Assembly: GCA_037043015.1 (NCBI GenBank)
Contig: CM073324.1
Location: forward strand, 13,475,013 to 13,539,012
DNA from: Bryum argenteum
Taxonomy: Eukaryota; Streptophyta; Bryopsida; Bryales; Bryaceae
Direction: 5' to 3'
DNA: 64,000 nucleotides
Shown: positions 11,649 to 23,506 of the stretch, piece by piece
Layout of the letters: every line of letters starts with the position of its first letter
Position numbering within the stretch: position 1 is the stretch's first letter
Notes under the pieces: generated by a model
The model's input: the letters and a program-made list of their open reading frames with translations, nothing else
Databases searched by the model: none
Told to the model about the DNA's origin: nothing
Program-made: the position numbers and the translations under genes

Positions 11649-11968
11649 CAATCACGGAACTCAAAGTAGCATTCAGGAGGGCTCTTCTACGGGCACAAGT
11701 TCGTGAAGCCACCGGCAAGCTAACTAAATATTGGTACAGAAATTTCTACTGCGGTATTGCGCAATCAATGATTGAGGGGAGCACTACGCTAGCGGAGTTG
11801 CGCATATTTAAAACAGAGTTGCAGCGAATGGAGGAAGAGCGCACTGTGGACTATAATTTCAGTGAGCGTTTTGGCACAGACTACGAAGAGGAATTCTCAC
11901 CTCTGGACCACTTCCTCCAGACTATGCAGTTGTTGGTGGCGGAAATCCAGCCTCGGCTGTGTGATTGA
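11630..11968 (+). CDS. Leader ORF B of chromovirus 1 (112 aa), unrecognised
   Basis: ATG at 11630 and a stop at 11966-11968. It starts MPGRRL and is the diverged tandem copy of ORF A, with almost the same length. Conserved positions include RRALLRA near residue 16, EATGKLTKY, ELQRMEEER near residue 60 and SPLDHFLQT near the end. It begins inside the last codons of ORF A in a different frame, so coupled translation is conceivable. It lies 830 bp before gag. Predicted mainly helical; no known domain recognised. Confidence 0.5.
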   Translation: MPGRRLTITELKVAFRRALLRAQVREATGKLTKYWYRNFYCGIAQSMIEGSTTLAELRIFKTELQRMEEERTVDYNFSERFGTDYEEEFSPLDHFLQTMQLLVAEIQPRLCD

Positions 11969-12798
11969 TAATCGAGATCTCCAACAGCCAAGCCAAGAGA
12001 TACGGACTCGCCACTGCGAGAGCAGTGGTGTCAGCACGGAAAAGGGGGCTCGGCGGTGTCAGCACGGAGAGGGCGCTGGCAATTACATTCGCAGGGATCC
12101 GTTGTCAATTGTCTTGGACGGTGCTGACAGATTCAGCACACTTGCGGGGAGCCGGAAGTAGCTTGCCTGATGGCGGTCAGCGTTATCGCAGGGAGCGGAG
12201 TTGTCGGAGGCGCCGCGCTTGCATGCCGGCCCTGCTGGGGGTTTGTTCCTTCCCAGTCACTCGGTTCCCAAACCGGCATCGGGGACTCCACACGGCAGGG
12301 GACGGCTGGAAAGCTGACGAGACCTGGTTCAGTTCAATTGACGGCCCTGGATCCGGCATTGGGTAGTCAAACGTGGCAGGAAACGGACGGGGAGTTAAGG
12401 AGACCTTTCCCGCCAACAAGGAGTCAGCTGACCACGCTAACGGGAGCTACAGGTGTTCCCGTTACAGATCGCTCTCTGGACGGATTGCTTCCACAAGCGC
12501 CGGCGCGGTTTTAAGGGTTTTTAGGATTCGTCCGCATTGTGGTCCGCCAAAGACAAATTCATGAGTTTGGGAAAAATTGACCCAACGACGGTGGGACCGA
12601 GACGTTTTGTCAACTTGTATGGCTTACCCTTGCCGATAGAGATTACCCCACGAGAGAATGAATCGCGTGTGCCTGCAAACCAAAGTAGTCAACTGCAAAT
12701 GATTCTCCGCCACATGCAATTACGACGTTTCAGCACATAGGTCGCGTAAGTGGGCGGCACTCCGGGAAAGGTTAGACGACTAGGTCACGGGAACATAC
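11969..12798 (+). other. Rest of the chromovirus 1 leader
   Basis: GC-rich sequence between leader ORF B and gag. Overlapping open frames are present on both strands but none has recognisable motifs. A short repeat, GTGTCAGCACGG, occurs twice at about 12029-12067. The leader is about 2.4 kb in total from LTR to gag, long for an element with 191-bp LTRs. Confidence 0.4.
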
Positions 12799-13893
12799 AT
12801 GGAGCACAGCGGCGGCCCGGTTCAGGACCCGGTGGCAGCAGCCACTTCAGGAGGCGATTGGGCAGCCTATCTCCAGCAGCAGCTCCAGCAGATGCAGACG
12901 AGTCTGCAACAACAATTACAATCCGGATTACATGCGGCCATCCCCATGATCATTCAGGAGTATCGGACTCAGGAGTCGGGAGAACGGCATGCCCAACCAT
13001 TTTCGGCTCCCGCCTTAACCTCAACTGGCGGAGCATTGGGTGGGAATACTCCCCCCACCAGGGCTGGACGAGTAGCTCGTCCAAAGGACTTCGCAGGCAA
13101 GAAGGGGGGAGAAGTGTATCGATGGATAGCTCAACTCCGCCTCCAGTTTGAGGCTGACCCAGAGGGCTACAGGACGGAGCGCCAGAAGATCAACTGCGCC
13201 CTTTCGTACCTGACCGGAGCGGCACAAGGGTGGGCGATGCCTATCTGCCAGGCCCTGGAAAAGCGCCAGGATCATCCATTGCTCGAGTCATACGACGTTT
13301 TTCGTGACGCGATTGTCTCGGTTTTCGGGGAGATCGACCGCAAAGGGAATGCCCAGGATCGCTTACAAGAGTTGCGACAAACGGCGGGAGTGGCAGCCTA
13401 TATCGCAACTTTCAGCGAGCTCGCGTCTCAAGTCAACTGGTGCGAAGAAGCCCTCATATCAAGATTTCGTCATGGCCTCAAGAACGATATCCTCTATTCA
13501 GTGGCTACCGGGGATGAGCCTCCTACGACGCTCCAAGGATGGATGGCACGGGCTTCGCGAATTGACGAACGGATATGGGCGCTGCGTAGGCAAGCAGGAC
13601 AGCCCACCTTCGCGCCGACTCATCACGGGCAGAGGTTTCTGGAACCTTCCCCCTCTCCGGGTCCTGTCCCTATGGAGTTAGACGCATTCGGACCCGTCCC
13701 TCGCAAATCCACGGCAATGGCCAAGACCTCAGCCGAACGCTTGGAGTATCAACGCCAAGGGAAGTGTTGGGGCTGTGGGCAGTTGGGCCACCCTCGTGCG
13801 AGGTGCCCGACAAACCCCTCCAGACCATTATCGTTCTCTGCCACGTCGGAAGCGGATGTTACAAGCCCGGGAAAAGACACGGCCCGGGACTGA
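12799..13893 (+). CDS. gag: Gag polyprotein of chromovirus 1
   Basis: 364 aa from ATG 12799 to TGA at 13891-13893. The N-terminal region is Gln-rich, followed by the retrotransposon gag core (about residues 90-250, with the typical RWIAQLRLQF and SYLTGAAQGWA-like stretches). A single CCHC zinc knuckle lies at residues 323-336 (Cys323, Cys326, His331, Cys336; CX2CX4HX4C). Gag forms the particle and binds the RNA. The frame is intact. Pol lies in the -1 frame relative to gag and overlaps its 3' end, so a -1 frameshift is the likely way pol is made; I did not identify the slippery site with confidence. Confidence 0.9.
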   Translation: MEHSGGPVQDPVAAATSGGDWAAYLQQQLQQMQTSLQQQLQSGLHAAIPMIIQEYRTQESGERHAQPFSAPALTSTGGALGGNTPPTRAGRVARPKDFAGKKGGEVYRWIAQLRLQFEADPEGYRTERQKINCALSYLTGAAQGWAMPICQALEKRQDHPLLESYDVFRDAIVSVFGEIDRKGNAQDRLQELRQTAGVAAYIATFSELASQVNWCEEALISRFRHGLKNDILYSVATGDEPPTTLQGWMARASRIDERIWALRRQAGQPTFAPTHHGQRFLEPSPSPGPVPMELDAFGPVPRKSTAMAKTSAERLEYQRQGKCWGCGQLGHPRARCPTNPSRPLSFSATSEADVTSPGKDTARD

Positions 13894-16800
13894 CACCCTC
13901 CGTTCAGTACCCGGGCCCACCGCAACCAACGAGGACTATGACCTATAAACAAGCAACCGTGGCCACAAGTGTCTTTGAGGGAGGGCTGCTGTACCTCCGT
14001 GCCACCACCGACCCCAGTACTCACTTGACGTTGGCGGGACTCGCCAATGGTCGGCCCGCTACCTTAATGGTGGACTCAGGGGCAACAGGTGTCTTTGTCC
14101 ACCCAACATTTGCCGCATCCAGCGGAGCCACAATTACAGTCAAAGCGACACCTCGGGAGGTACGGGTGATCGATGGACGGGTCATCAACACCGGGCTGGT
14201 AACACATGAAGCGACGTTCCAATTGGTGATTGACAATCACATTGAGACCCTTACGGCGGATCTTACGAACACCGGCCGGTATGACTGTATTCTCGGGACT
14301 CCGTGGTTATCACGCCACGACCCGGATATTCGTTGGGCCACCGGGACAGTGCAGTTCAATTCTGCTTACTGTCAAGCACATTGCATCTCCCATGGCAAAG
14401 CTCCGAAGCGACAGAACACAGCCTCCTACAAGGGGTCTGGTTCGCTTTCCAGCCGACCCATTTTGGTGTCCCAGCCGACATTCCGACAAACCACCAAGGG
14501 GGTGGAGTTATACATGATGGAAATTTTTGAAGTATCAGACGATGTGCCGCCTGCCACCACAACGATCCCACCGGAATACACCGATTTGGAGGGCGCTTTC
14601 AGTGAGGAGGCGTCCAACGAGCTTCCCATTCACGGGCCCTCGGACATGAAGATCGAATTCAAGGACGGCCAGGAACCTCGTAATATGGGGCTCCGACCTA
14701 TGTCACCTGCGGAGCTGGAGGAGCTGCGCCGCTACTTGGATGAACACTTAGGAAAGGGTTGGATTCGGCGGTCTCAATCGCCGGTGTCGGCCCCAATTGT
14801 GTTCGCAAAGAAGAAAGACGGAACCCTCCGCGTCTGCATTGATTATCGGAACCTTAACCATGTTACAATTCGGAACAGATACCCGCTTCCTCTCATTCCG
14901 GAGTTGACGGACCGGCTAGTTGGAGCCACGATCTTTTCTAAACTTGACGTCCGACAGGCCTACCATCGGGTGCGAATGGCGGCAGGACATGAGTACAAGA
15001 CAGCGTTTAAGACCCGTTATGGCCTCTACGATTACCTCGCTATGCCTTTTGGCCTCACGAATGCTCCGGCCCAGTTTCAGGCCCACATGCAGACAATATT
15101 TGGCGATTTACTCGATATTTCCGTCGTGATCTACTTGGACGACATCCTCATCTTCTCCAAGACGCTTGAGGAACACCGCCAAGTTGTTCGGGAAGTACTG
15201 CGGCGCCTTCACCAGCACGGTCTCTACGCCAAGCTATCCAAGTGCGAGTTCCACCGTCCATCCGTGGAGTTCCTGGGCTTAATTGTTTCGGGCCGCGGTC
15301 TGGAGATGTGCCCTGACAAAGTCTCCGCCCTCAAAGATTGGCCACGCTCCAAAAACCTTCGGGAGGTACAAGCGTTTCTGGGCTTCGCCAACTTCTACAG
15401 GCGATTCATTGCGGATTACTCTCATGTGGCCGTTCCTCTCATTCAGCTGACACGAAAGCATCAACCGTTCACGTGGTCTACACAAGCGGAAGAAGCTTTC
15501 AATGAGCTCCGTCGGAGGTTCACGGAGGCCCCGGTCCTACTACACCCGGTTTTCGACCAGCCATTCGTAGTTGAGACAGACGCTTCCGACACCGCCACTG
15601 GGGGTGTACTCTCCCAGTATGGGCCCGACGGCCAGTTACATCCATGTGCGTATCGTAGTTCCAAGATGTCTGCTGCGGAGCAGAACTATGATATATATGA
15701 CAAAGAGCTTCTCAGCATTGTACTCGCATTCCAGGACTGGCGGGTGTACTTGGAAGGATCTCCCCATCAGATTCGAGTGATCTCTGATCACAAGAACTTG
15801 GAACAATTCCTGACAACCAAGATCCTCAACCGCCGTCAAGCAAGGTGGTCAGAATTTCTCTCATCATACAACTTTGTTATCGAGCATCAACCTGGAGTGC
15901 TTAACGCACGGGCAGACATGCTCTCCCGCCGTTTCGATACAGATAACGACAGCAGTCGGAATGTACGGCCGCTCCTACGATTAGCGATGTTGGAGGCCGT
16001 GGAACCAGTTTGGAACGACAGCCGTATTATCCAACGACTCCAAGAAGCGACCCTGCTGGACCCAACGTTGGCACCGGTACGTACATTTCTGATGACTGGT
16101 GTGGGGGAGGCCCCCAGTCATATACGACGTCAACTACATGATTATTCACTTCGTAATGGCGTGATTCTCTTCAAGGACGCAATGATGGTTCCAAACGACG
16201 AGGAGCTTCGTCGACAAATCCTCCGATCCCGCCATGACGCTCCGGCGGCAGGACATTTGGGACGCGCAAAGACGGTAGAGCTGGTCTCGCGTACGTTTTA
16301 CTGGCCGACCCTTACCAAGTATGTTCATTGTTACGTGGACGGCTGCGACGTCTGTTAGCGCTCTAAGCCGACTCGTCATCCCCGTTATGGGTTGCTGCAA
16401 CCTATTTCTGCTGGAGACGCACCGTGGAAAAAGGTGACTACAGATTTCATAGTGAAGCTTCCACTCAGCGCCGGTTTCGACACGATCATGGTTGTGGTAG
16501 ACAAGAATACCAAGTTGGCACATTTTATTCCAACTACAGAAGCCACTGACTCAGCAGGGGTCGCAGCACTCTATTTACAACACGTCTGGAAACTTCACGG
16601 GACTCCTTCGGAGGTGATTTCTGATCGCGGATCCGTTTTCGTATCAAAATTTATGCGTCGCCTGTACGAACTCCTGCGCATCCAACCGGCTCCAACTACA
16701 GCGTTTCACCCCCAGTCCGATGGCCAGACTGAAAGGGTGAATCAACATCTGGAGCAGATTCTTCGCATGTTTACAACAAAACGCCAGGACGATTGGGCCG

Positions 16801-17543
16801 ACCTCCTTCCGGTGGCAGAGTTTGCCTACAACAACTCCCTCCATTCCGCTACTGGGTACTCACCGTTCTATGCAACTTACGGTTATCATCCGACCCTGTC
16901 GTTCACCCCACCCACAACTTCAACGGTTCCGGCGGCGGAGGAGCGAGTGCAGTTGCTACATCGGGTGCAGGAAGAAATCAAGACCATGATCCAAATTGTT
17001 GGGGAACACGCGAAGAAATACTACGATCGACAAGTTCAGGAAGCGCCTACGTACAAAGTCGGCGATTACGTCCTTCTACGAGGTGAGCACATCGCTACAA
17101 CGTCCCCGTCAAGGAAGTTAGGACCCAAGTTTTTAGGGCCTTTCTGAATCGTCTCCAAGTTTTCGGACCTGGTATATCGCCTCAAGTTGCCAAGTACCCT
17201 CCGTATCCATGATGTCTTCCACGTAGCAATTCTGGAACCATACCGGCCCGATACCATCACGGGACGAAAGAAAACTCCTCCCGCACCAGTCATTACCCCG
17301 GCGGGCAACATGGAGTGGGAGGTTCGTCGGATACTCAACTCCCGAGTCTCTGGACGACGACGGCAGCTACAGTATTTGGTTTCTTGGGAAGGTTATGGAC
17401 CGGAAGAAGACTCTTGGGAACCTGCTAGCCATCTTCGGAATGCGCCTCTTCGGGTTCGCGAATTTCATCACTTACACCCGAATGCTCCCCGGCCACTAAC
17501 AGGACCTAGAAGGGGGGGTAATGTTACGAGTACCAGGGCCTAA
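13764..17543 (+). pseudogene. pol: Pol of chromovirus 1 (PR-RT-RNase H-IN-chromodomain), two in-frame stops
   Basis: One frame runs from 13764 to 17543 with two nonsense codons, TAG at 16356-16358 and TGA at 17145-17147. Order: aspartic protease (DSGAT, Asp codon 14073); reverse transcriptase (YLDD, catalytic Asp codons 15138 and 15141); RNase H (TDAS at 15579); integrase with an HHCC finger at 16255-16353, catalytic Asp codons 16443 and 16623 and Glu codon 16731; a GPF module; and a C-terminal chromodomain at about 17310-17440 (aromatic residues in EWEV, YLVSWEGY and DSWEP). The first stop directly follows the integrase HHCC finger and the second lies in the GPF motif. Both fit C-to-T changes (CAG to TAG, CGA to TGA). 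The frame ends 22 bp inside the 3' LTR. RT wording such as IPELTDRL and FSKLDVRQAYH recalls fungal/Tcn1-like chromoviruses. Confidence 0.9.
17508..17518 (+). other. Polypurine tract of chromovirus 1
   Basis: AGAAGGGGGGG lies three bases before the 3' LTR, the expected position of the plus-strand primer. Confidence 0.8.
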
Positions 17544-17712
17544 GGACCCATAGCCCCGGCGGCGGGCAGTTGGGCTTGGCGGGTATTTAACCGCCACCAA
17601 CTTCCTATATATGGCCAGTGGGGGGGTCTTGTCCCCCACTGCACATTCCATATTCTTACATGATTATCGTATTACTATTCATCGTCTATAGGCTTGTCTT
17701 TGTCTCCTTACA
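17522..17712 (+). repeat. 3' LTR of chromovirus 1
   Basis: 191 bp; it differs from the 5' LTR at two positions (TATCAGG/TACCAGG and GGCACTT/GGCAGTT). It is followed by the GATTA target duplication at 17713-17717. The TATA box is at 17606-17612 and the start-site motif begins at 17638. Confidence 0.95.
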
Positions 17713-17717
17713 GATTA

Positions 17718-18590
17718 ACAAGGTTGCTCAATTGTTCTTTGGCAAAAATTTGACACTAACGTTGGTGGAACTCTCCGCAGATATTCTTGCAATTGTTGAG
17801 GAGAGTTTCAAATTAACTCAAATTTTAACCTTTGATAATGGGAGTGAGAGGTTCATGAGGCTGTCTGAGTGGATTCGTTAATGTGATTGAGGTTGTACTT
17901 GATTTTGCATTGCAAGAATCTGCTGACAATGAATTAGAAAGTGATATAACACGAGCAGAAGAAGATCATGAAGTGCATATGGACACAAAGATAGAGGTCG
18001 AGTCGGATGAAGATGATATGAATGGTGAAAAGGACGCAAATGATGACAGTGATAATAATGATGAGTTAGAGATGGACGACGTTGGCTTCGATGATGATAT
18101 TATACCATTTTTGGGACGAGAAGTTGTAGGTGTAGAAGAGACATGGTTGAAAGGACAGAGGATAGATCTGGATATTATAAATGTATCGGAATCGGAGAGC
18201 TCTGCGATTGAGGTTTCACAACGACTATGACGTTCCAATAGATTAAAAAAACTAAGAGAAAAAGTTGTAGGCAGAAATAAGGAGGAAGCAGTAGTAAGTG
18301 ACACGCTTATGAAGAAAAGATGATCAAGTACTTCAAGGAGACCATCAACAGCAATTAAGGTTTCAATTAGCAACGCAATCATGACGGGGATTTCAGGCAG
18401 CTTTCTTGATTATAGTGTTGCAAGTACACTCACACCGACCTTGAGAGTTATGTTTAAGGTTGATGATTGTGTGAATCTCCTTCATATTTACGAGGACGAT
18501 ATAGTGGCAATTGCAAGAATCATATCGATTCTACGATCCGAACAATTGCATTACAGGATCGTATTGCACATATTAAAAAGATATAATTGA
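17718..18590 (+). other. Right flank of chromovirus 1, acidic ORF fragment of unknown family
   Basis: This continues the sequence interrupted at 10231. A frame at 17883-18230 codes for a strongly acidic stretch (many Asp/Glu), followed by a basic stretch in broken frames. The mix resembles a decayed transposase or regulatory protein, but no catalytic motif is visible. Confidence 0.3.
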
Positions 18591-21345
18591 TTAGCACAAG
18601 TTTTTACAAGCGTGTTTATCGAATGGTTTTGATGATTTTACTACATGAATGTATTATTTCATATGTTTTAAATTTTTTTTTTAATAAATTTATTTTCTTG
18701 TCGTATATATTTATTTGAGTATGGTTGAATGGAATTATTTTAAATAATAAATTATTTATAAAATAACATACTCAATGTGCAGATTAGATTTTTTTTAAAG
18801 GCTATGCATTCCTTACAACTAAATTTCCTTATACCAATATGTTTTTAGATTATCATTATATTTGGGTCATTATAACAAGCACAAACCGCACTAGTCCGGG
18901 AGTGGTTTTCTTCGATATTGTCTTTTATAGGTTGGATTGAGTAGAAAACAAACAAATGTAATTTTCGTACTTGTACAAAGCCATGTCAACCTTCAGTCTA
19001 TTATTAATCACACCGTCACACGTAGACGGGGCTTGGTGAAAAAATGCCTTAGATATTGCAACGTCACGATTGGGGTTATTTTGGCATTCTATATGCACAG
19101 TCTTATTGGATGTCTTTTTTCAACAAGTGCTCACGCTTATTTTCTAGATAAATGGCTTAGCTCAAATATGGAATAAGTCTACAAGTTGGTTTTGTGTAGT
19201 ACAAATAGAAACTTTCAAACTAAAATTAATTTTGTTCAATACATTGGAAAACCATTAAATTTCACAAGTAGAATAAGGTGAAATCTACTCTACTATTTAT
19301 TCAAATGAAGTGGTTAACACGACAATTATTGTAATTTGATATCGATGTTCCGATCAAGTTGTCTTTTTATACAAATAAGTTTTTTTATCTGCTTCAAAAG
19401 GGTTTTAGCCTTCTTATTCAATGGTCGACCTTAATCATTGGACAATCCCTGAGTTGCAAGTAAAAATGAGGCTCCTTCAAAAATTAAATTTTTTCAATTT
19501 ATTTTTTGAAATATGTTCATAACCAAATTACCACTTGAGTTCTAAAGTGCCCCAAGTCAAAAAGTTTACAAAATCTACAAGGTAGTCTCTAAAAATCTTA
19601 AAACCAATCTTCACAATGTCTTAAGAAACTTGGCAAAAAAACTTTGGGTGGTATGATTTCTTGAATGGTAAACATCCAATGGTCAATTATGAAATGATAA
19701 CTAAAGATAGTGTTGGGTATGAGGTCGCACGTTGGAAGATTATAAAATGAAAAACGTTTTATACCCCCGAGGCAGCCTTAAGGGAGTATATCAAAGTTTT
19801 GATGCTTCAAGCTTCCAAAAAACACCAAGGAGCTATTGGGGTTGAGTTATTAAGCTTCATAGATTGCGAGATCATAATGTATCACTTATCAAAACGAACT
19901 CCAAGATTTCATTATTTTTACTTTAAAGTGGAAATTCTTCCAACAAAACTATTATAATCATGTAAAAAAGTCCAACTAGAGAAATGTTCACCTTTAATTA
20001 AAAACAAACTTGTACCAAAAATATTCAAGAAAAGAATCTTGTGCAACTATCGGTATAACCCGCCTATATAAGGAGGACCACCTTTGCACTAGTGATGAAA
20101 AAAGTCATGACTCCTCAAAATTTCAACCGTTCATCTAAACTGTAGTTTTTTAATAGCAAGAGCATTAAGGGTTTAACCTTTTTATAGAATATTTTATAAC
20201 CTCATCAAAAACTCTATTTACAACATCAGGGTTTACCAATTAACTCCTTTTGTGTGAGCCTCGTTGATATTCATCCTCCTAGTTATTCACCAAGTTTTTT
20301 CCTTCCTTGTAGATATTCACAAAATTTATAAAAAGCTATAGACTCTCGAGCCTTGTGTGCTATGGACCACATGTATTGCTCCTCAATCAATAATACATTG
20401 AATGATTAAAAAATATATAAAAATACATACATAACCATAGTAGAGAACACAATTAAAAAATAATAATTAAAAAAAAAAAAATGTCAATTGTGAAGAAGTG
20501 AACATGGTGAAAAAAGAGTATTTTAGAGTTTGAAGGGCGGGTGGCACGCGGGCCGAAGCAAGAGACCGAGCTTGACAGCAGTGAGCAATCAGGCGGACGC
20601 GGGACAATTACACCGTTTACACAGGCAGTTGCTCCTGCTGGGCCTGCCAAGCTTGCTAGAACTGCTGGCTGTGTACATTTACACAGGCTTCCAATAGGAG
20701 CGGCTTTAGCGGCAGGACAAAAGTGACACTACTGGGAAAGTGCCAATCAGGTGCTGCCATCTCAAGCACAGGACATCGAATAACGAACACGTAGATTGAT
20801 CCTTTGGGTGCTTGGTATATCCATGCATGGTAAAAACATAGCCAGAGCAAAAAGACGACACAGAGAACAGTGATTTAGTGATCAGGAACCTGAGATTAAT
20901 CAAATGAATAATGCGTGATACAAGTACAGTTTCGCGATCCAACAAGTCTGCACAAGTCCCAAGGATCCCAAGGATGTAAAATTGAAGCCCTGCCGGGAAT
21001 GATATAATCGAGGCATCGTCTGGTTATACTGAATCATAAAAATGGGAATGAAATATAATTCATGGTCTAGCTATTTCCGAAGTTACATGTAACTCAAAAG
21101 AAAGGTTGAAAATATCGGCTAACACAAAGTCAATATCAAACAGTAAATGTGTTCTTCTTTATTTTTCAATTATATAATTCTTCCTATTAGTCAAAGGTTG
21201 TAATGGATTTATCAACACGGAGTTTACAAAAGTTTGATTCCACAATTTGTATTACAATTCAAGAAATTTGGATGTTACAAACCGTAACAAACAATTTGTA
21301 ACAAATAGACCTAAAACAAACCGTCTAAGATAATCTCGGAAATGG
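18591..21345. other. AT-rich intergenic DNA with an old repeat fragment
   Basis: About 19840-20060 shares phrases (for example CATAGATTGCGAGATCATAA) with the TTAA-flanked elements at 40.75-42.95 kb, so a diverged copy lies here; I could not find its ends. 20520-20730 is a GC-richer island without a recognised gene. Confidence 0.4.
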
Positions 21346-21672
21346 TTATAACATGTCTCTATCCAAGCAAAACAAGAAATGTGATCTCATATCTCGTTCA
21401 ACATCTCCCCATTCGATACGATATTGTGTTACATCAATGGCCGTTTGAAGTAGCGCTTCGTGGTCTTTAGTTCCATTATTCGAGAAGAATCTTGCTGAAT
21501 CATGTAAGGTACAACGATATTGGTCAGGTTCAATATAAGCTAATGCCCAATGATTATTTCTTAAAAATAATTGTTGTAAACATGGACGCGTGACAATTTT
21601 TTTGTGCTCTGTGGAATAAACTGCCCGCTGGAACCTTCTTTGCTCCAATTTAGAATACCACAAGATGTCCAT
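21346..21672 (-). pseudogene. Possible Ulp1-like protease fragment
   Basis: A minus-strand frame of 108 codons. It contains NNHWALAYIEPDQ followed by LHDSA, so that His and Asp are about 17 residues apart, as in C48 (Ulp1) peptidases where HW and DS hold the catalytic His and Asp. The catalytic Cys region is not clearly visible. It lies directly downstream of the SANT-like gene on the same strand, within the Harbinger element. Some plant DNA transposons carry Ulp1-like genes. The assignment rests on one motif, so it is tentative. Confidence 0.3.
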
Positions 21673-21765
21673 TGCCGCATTTAAATGTTCATTTCCTAAT
21701 CAATCGCCTGGGGTTTTTAATTTATCTCTGTGTCGCCACAACAATTGATACTTCCTTATCCACCA

Positions 21766-22472
21766 CTATCCATCAGATTCATCAGGGTCTCGACCCGCTC
21801 TTTCATAAGTAGCATCATCATTTAGTTTCTTCCGTTTCGCACGTGCAATATTGTCTTCATCTACAGTACTTTTTTCTTTTTCATTAACACCAACAATACG
21901 TGTAAGCAAATCCTTAAATAATTCAAGTTTATCATATTCCAATTTCACGAATACTTGTCTTGCTTTACGGTGCTCTTTCAAAATAACTTTCTCAAAATCT
22001 GTGAGTTTACTCTCTGAATACTCTAATTTGGAGGAATCGATTTCTTGACCAGTTACTCTTCGTTTTGGCCTTTCCTCTTTCTTCTTCTCATTCACCATTT
22101 CAGGTGGATCCTTGTTCAAATCCTGAATAACTTCTGTAGTTCTCCTCCCAGCATCCCGAGACCCTGGAAGACTTGCAGTCTTTGGGTTGGTCCCCAATAA
22201 TTCATTCAATCGTACTAATTCTTTCGGCCACACTAAAGAACCTGAACCACTTCGGTTTTTCTTCGTTTTCAGAGTTTTGTACTGTTCTCGAAGTATGTCC
22301 ATTTTGCTCTTGCATTGTTTGTAATCTCGAAGAGGTGCATTCGTGGGCCTCCCCGGTCGGTTGTTTACTTCATCCGCGCAATTTTGCCACGCCACTTTAC
22401 CAAAGTTTGTTCTCTCCAATACTGTGAGTACGCGTCTAATAGAGCATCTATTTCGCCTTTGCTCTACTTCTT
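21766..22472 (-). pseudogene. SANT/trihelix-like accessory protein of the Harbinger element
   Basis: The frame 22419-21766 codes for 217 aa. An N-terminal SANT/trihelix-like region (NFGKVAWQNCADEVN followed by DYKQCKSKMDILREQYK) is followed by a basic linker and a helical C-terminus. Upstream, at 22472-22420, another frame continues the start of the same domain (EIDALLDAYSQYW), but a frameshift separates them and a TAG replaces an expected Trp codon. PIF/Harbinger elements need such a DNA-binding partner alongside the transposase, and here it is divergently oriented to it. Two lesions make this copy a probable pseudogene. Confidence 0.6.
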
Positions 22473-22663
22473 ACCGTATGAGCTTGTACTCCTGGTTACA
22501 TTATCAGTTTGATTTTCACCCATTCCTCCTGTTCTGCTCCTTGTTTGCACCCCTCGAGCACGAATTTGGTTGCGTGTTAACACACCTTCACTAATAGACC
22601 TCATATTGAACTCCCAAAAAACCACACTCAACAAGAGAATTCAAACTTATAATAACATATATC

Positions 22664-22667
<4 letters not shown>

Positions 22668-22720
<53 letters not shown>
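22668..22720. repeat. (AT)n microsatellite
   Basis: An uninterrupted AT dinucleotide run of about 26 units, followed by ACAT-type degenerate units to 22745. It lies between the two divergent Harbinger genes. Confidence 0.9.
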
Positions 22721-22723
<3 letters not shown>

Positions 22724-23506
22724 CATATACATATATACATATATATTTATTTTAATACAACTTTTTCTGTTCGTTCATATAAATCATGGCAATGTCACCG
22801 CGAAATAAATCACAACAAATAAACCTTCTACTCGTAGTTTTGATGTTGGAAAGTATGTTTACAACAGAAACATTTCGTTTACTATTCAATATGGTATTAC
22901 TCATGACAAGTGTTACGAAACCGCCACGATATTGAAACCCATATCGGCGTATGTGGGTCGAATACCGATCTCAATCACAGTACGATGAAATCTATGAAGG
23001 TTGGTTTCTAACTAATCAACCAGAAATGCTTGAGAAGCGTTATAGGAATCACTTTAAATTGTCACACTCACAATTCGAGAAACTACTAAATATGTTGGAA
23101 TCTTTTATTCAAAAAAAAGATACACACTGGAGATCTGCAACCCCAACGAGGAAAACACTTGTTGTAACAATTCATAGACTTGCTTTTGGTGGAGTTGATC
23201 GAAGAACGGGATCTTTTCTTGGAGTTGGTGCGGCTACTACGTCCAAGTATACCTATATGATATGATTAGTACTGGTGGATCAATTTTATGATGAGTATAT
23301 CAAAATCCCTGAGAGACAGGAGCTACATAACATTATGGACGGTTTTGAAAAAATAACAAAAATACCATTTATGTGGGGTGCAATTGACCGATCCCATATC
23401 GTATTGACTAGAAAACCTGCTTTATGTGAAATTCCCGATGAATACTATAATAGACATCATTCTCACTCAGTGCTTTTGCAAGGGGTTTGTGATCAAAAGG
23501 CGGTTA

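Larger units (their letters stand above)
10232..17712 (+). mobile_element. Ty3/gypsy chromovirus 1, complete LTR retrotransposon
   Basis: A 7.48-kb element with 191-bp LTRs (10232-10422 and 17522-17712) that begin TGTTACG and end CTTACA. The LTRs differ at only two positions that I can find. A 5-bp target duplication GATTA is present at 10227-10231 and 17713-17717. The internal order is long leader with two small ORFs, gag, protease, RT, RNase H, integrase, chromodomain and polypurine tract. That is the Ty3/gypsy order, and the chromodomain makes it a chromovirus. Near-identical LTRs imply a recent insertion. Two nonsense codons in pol indicate that this copy cannot make a full polyprotein. 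Confidence 0.95.
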
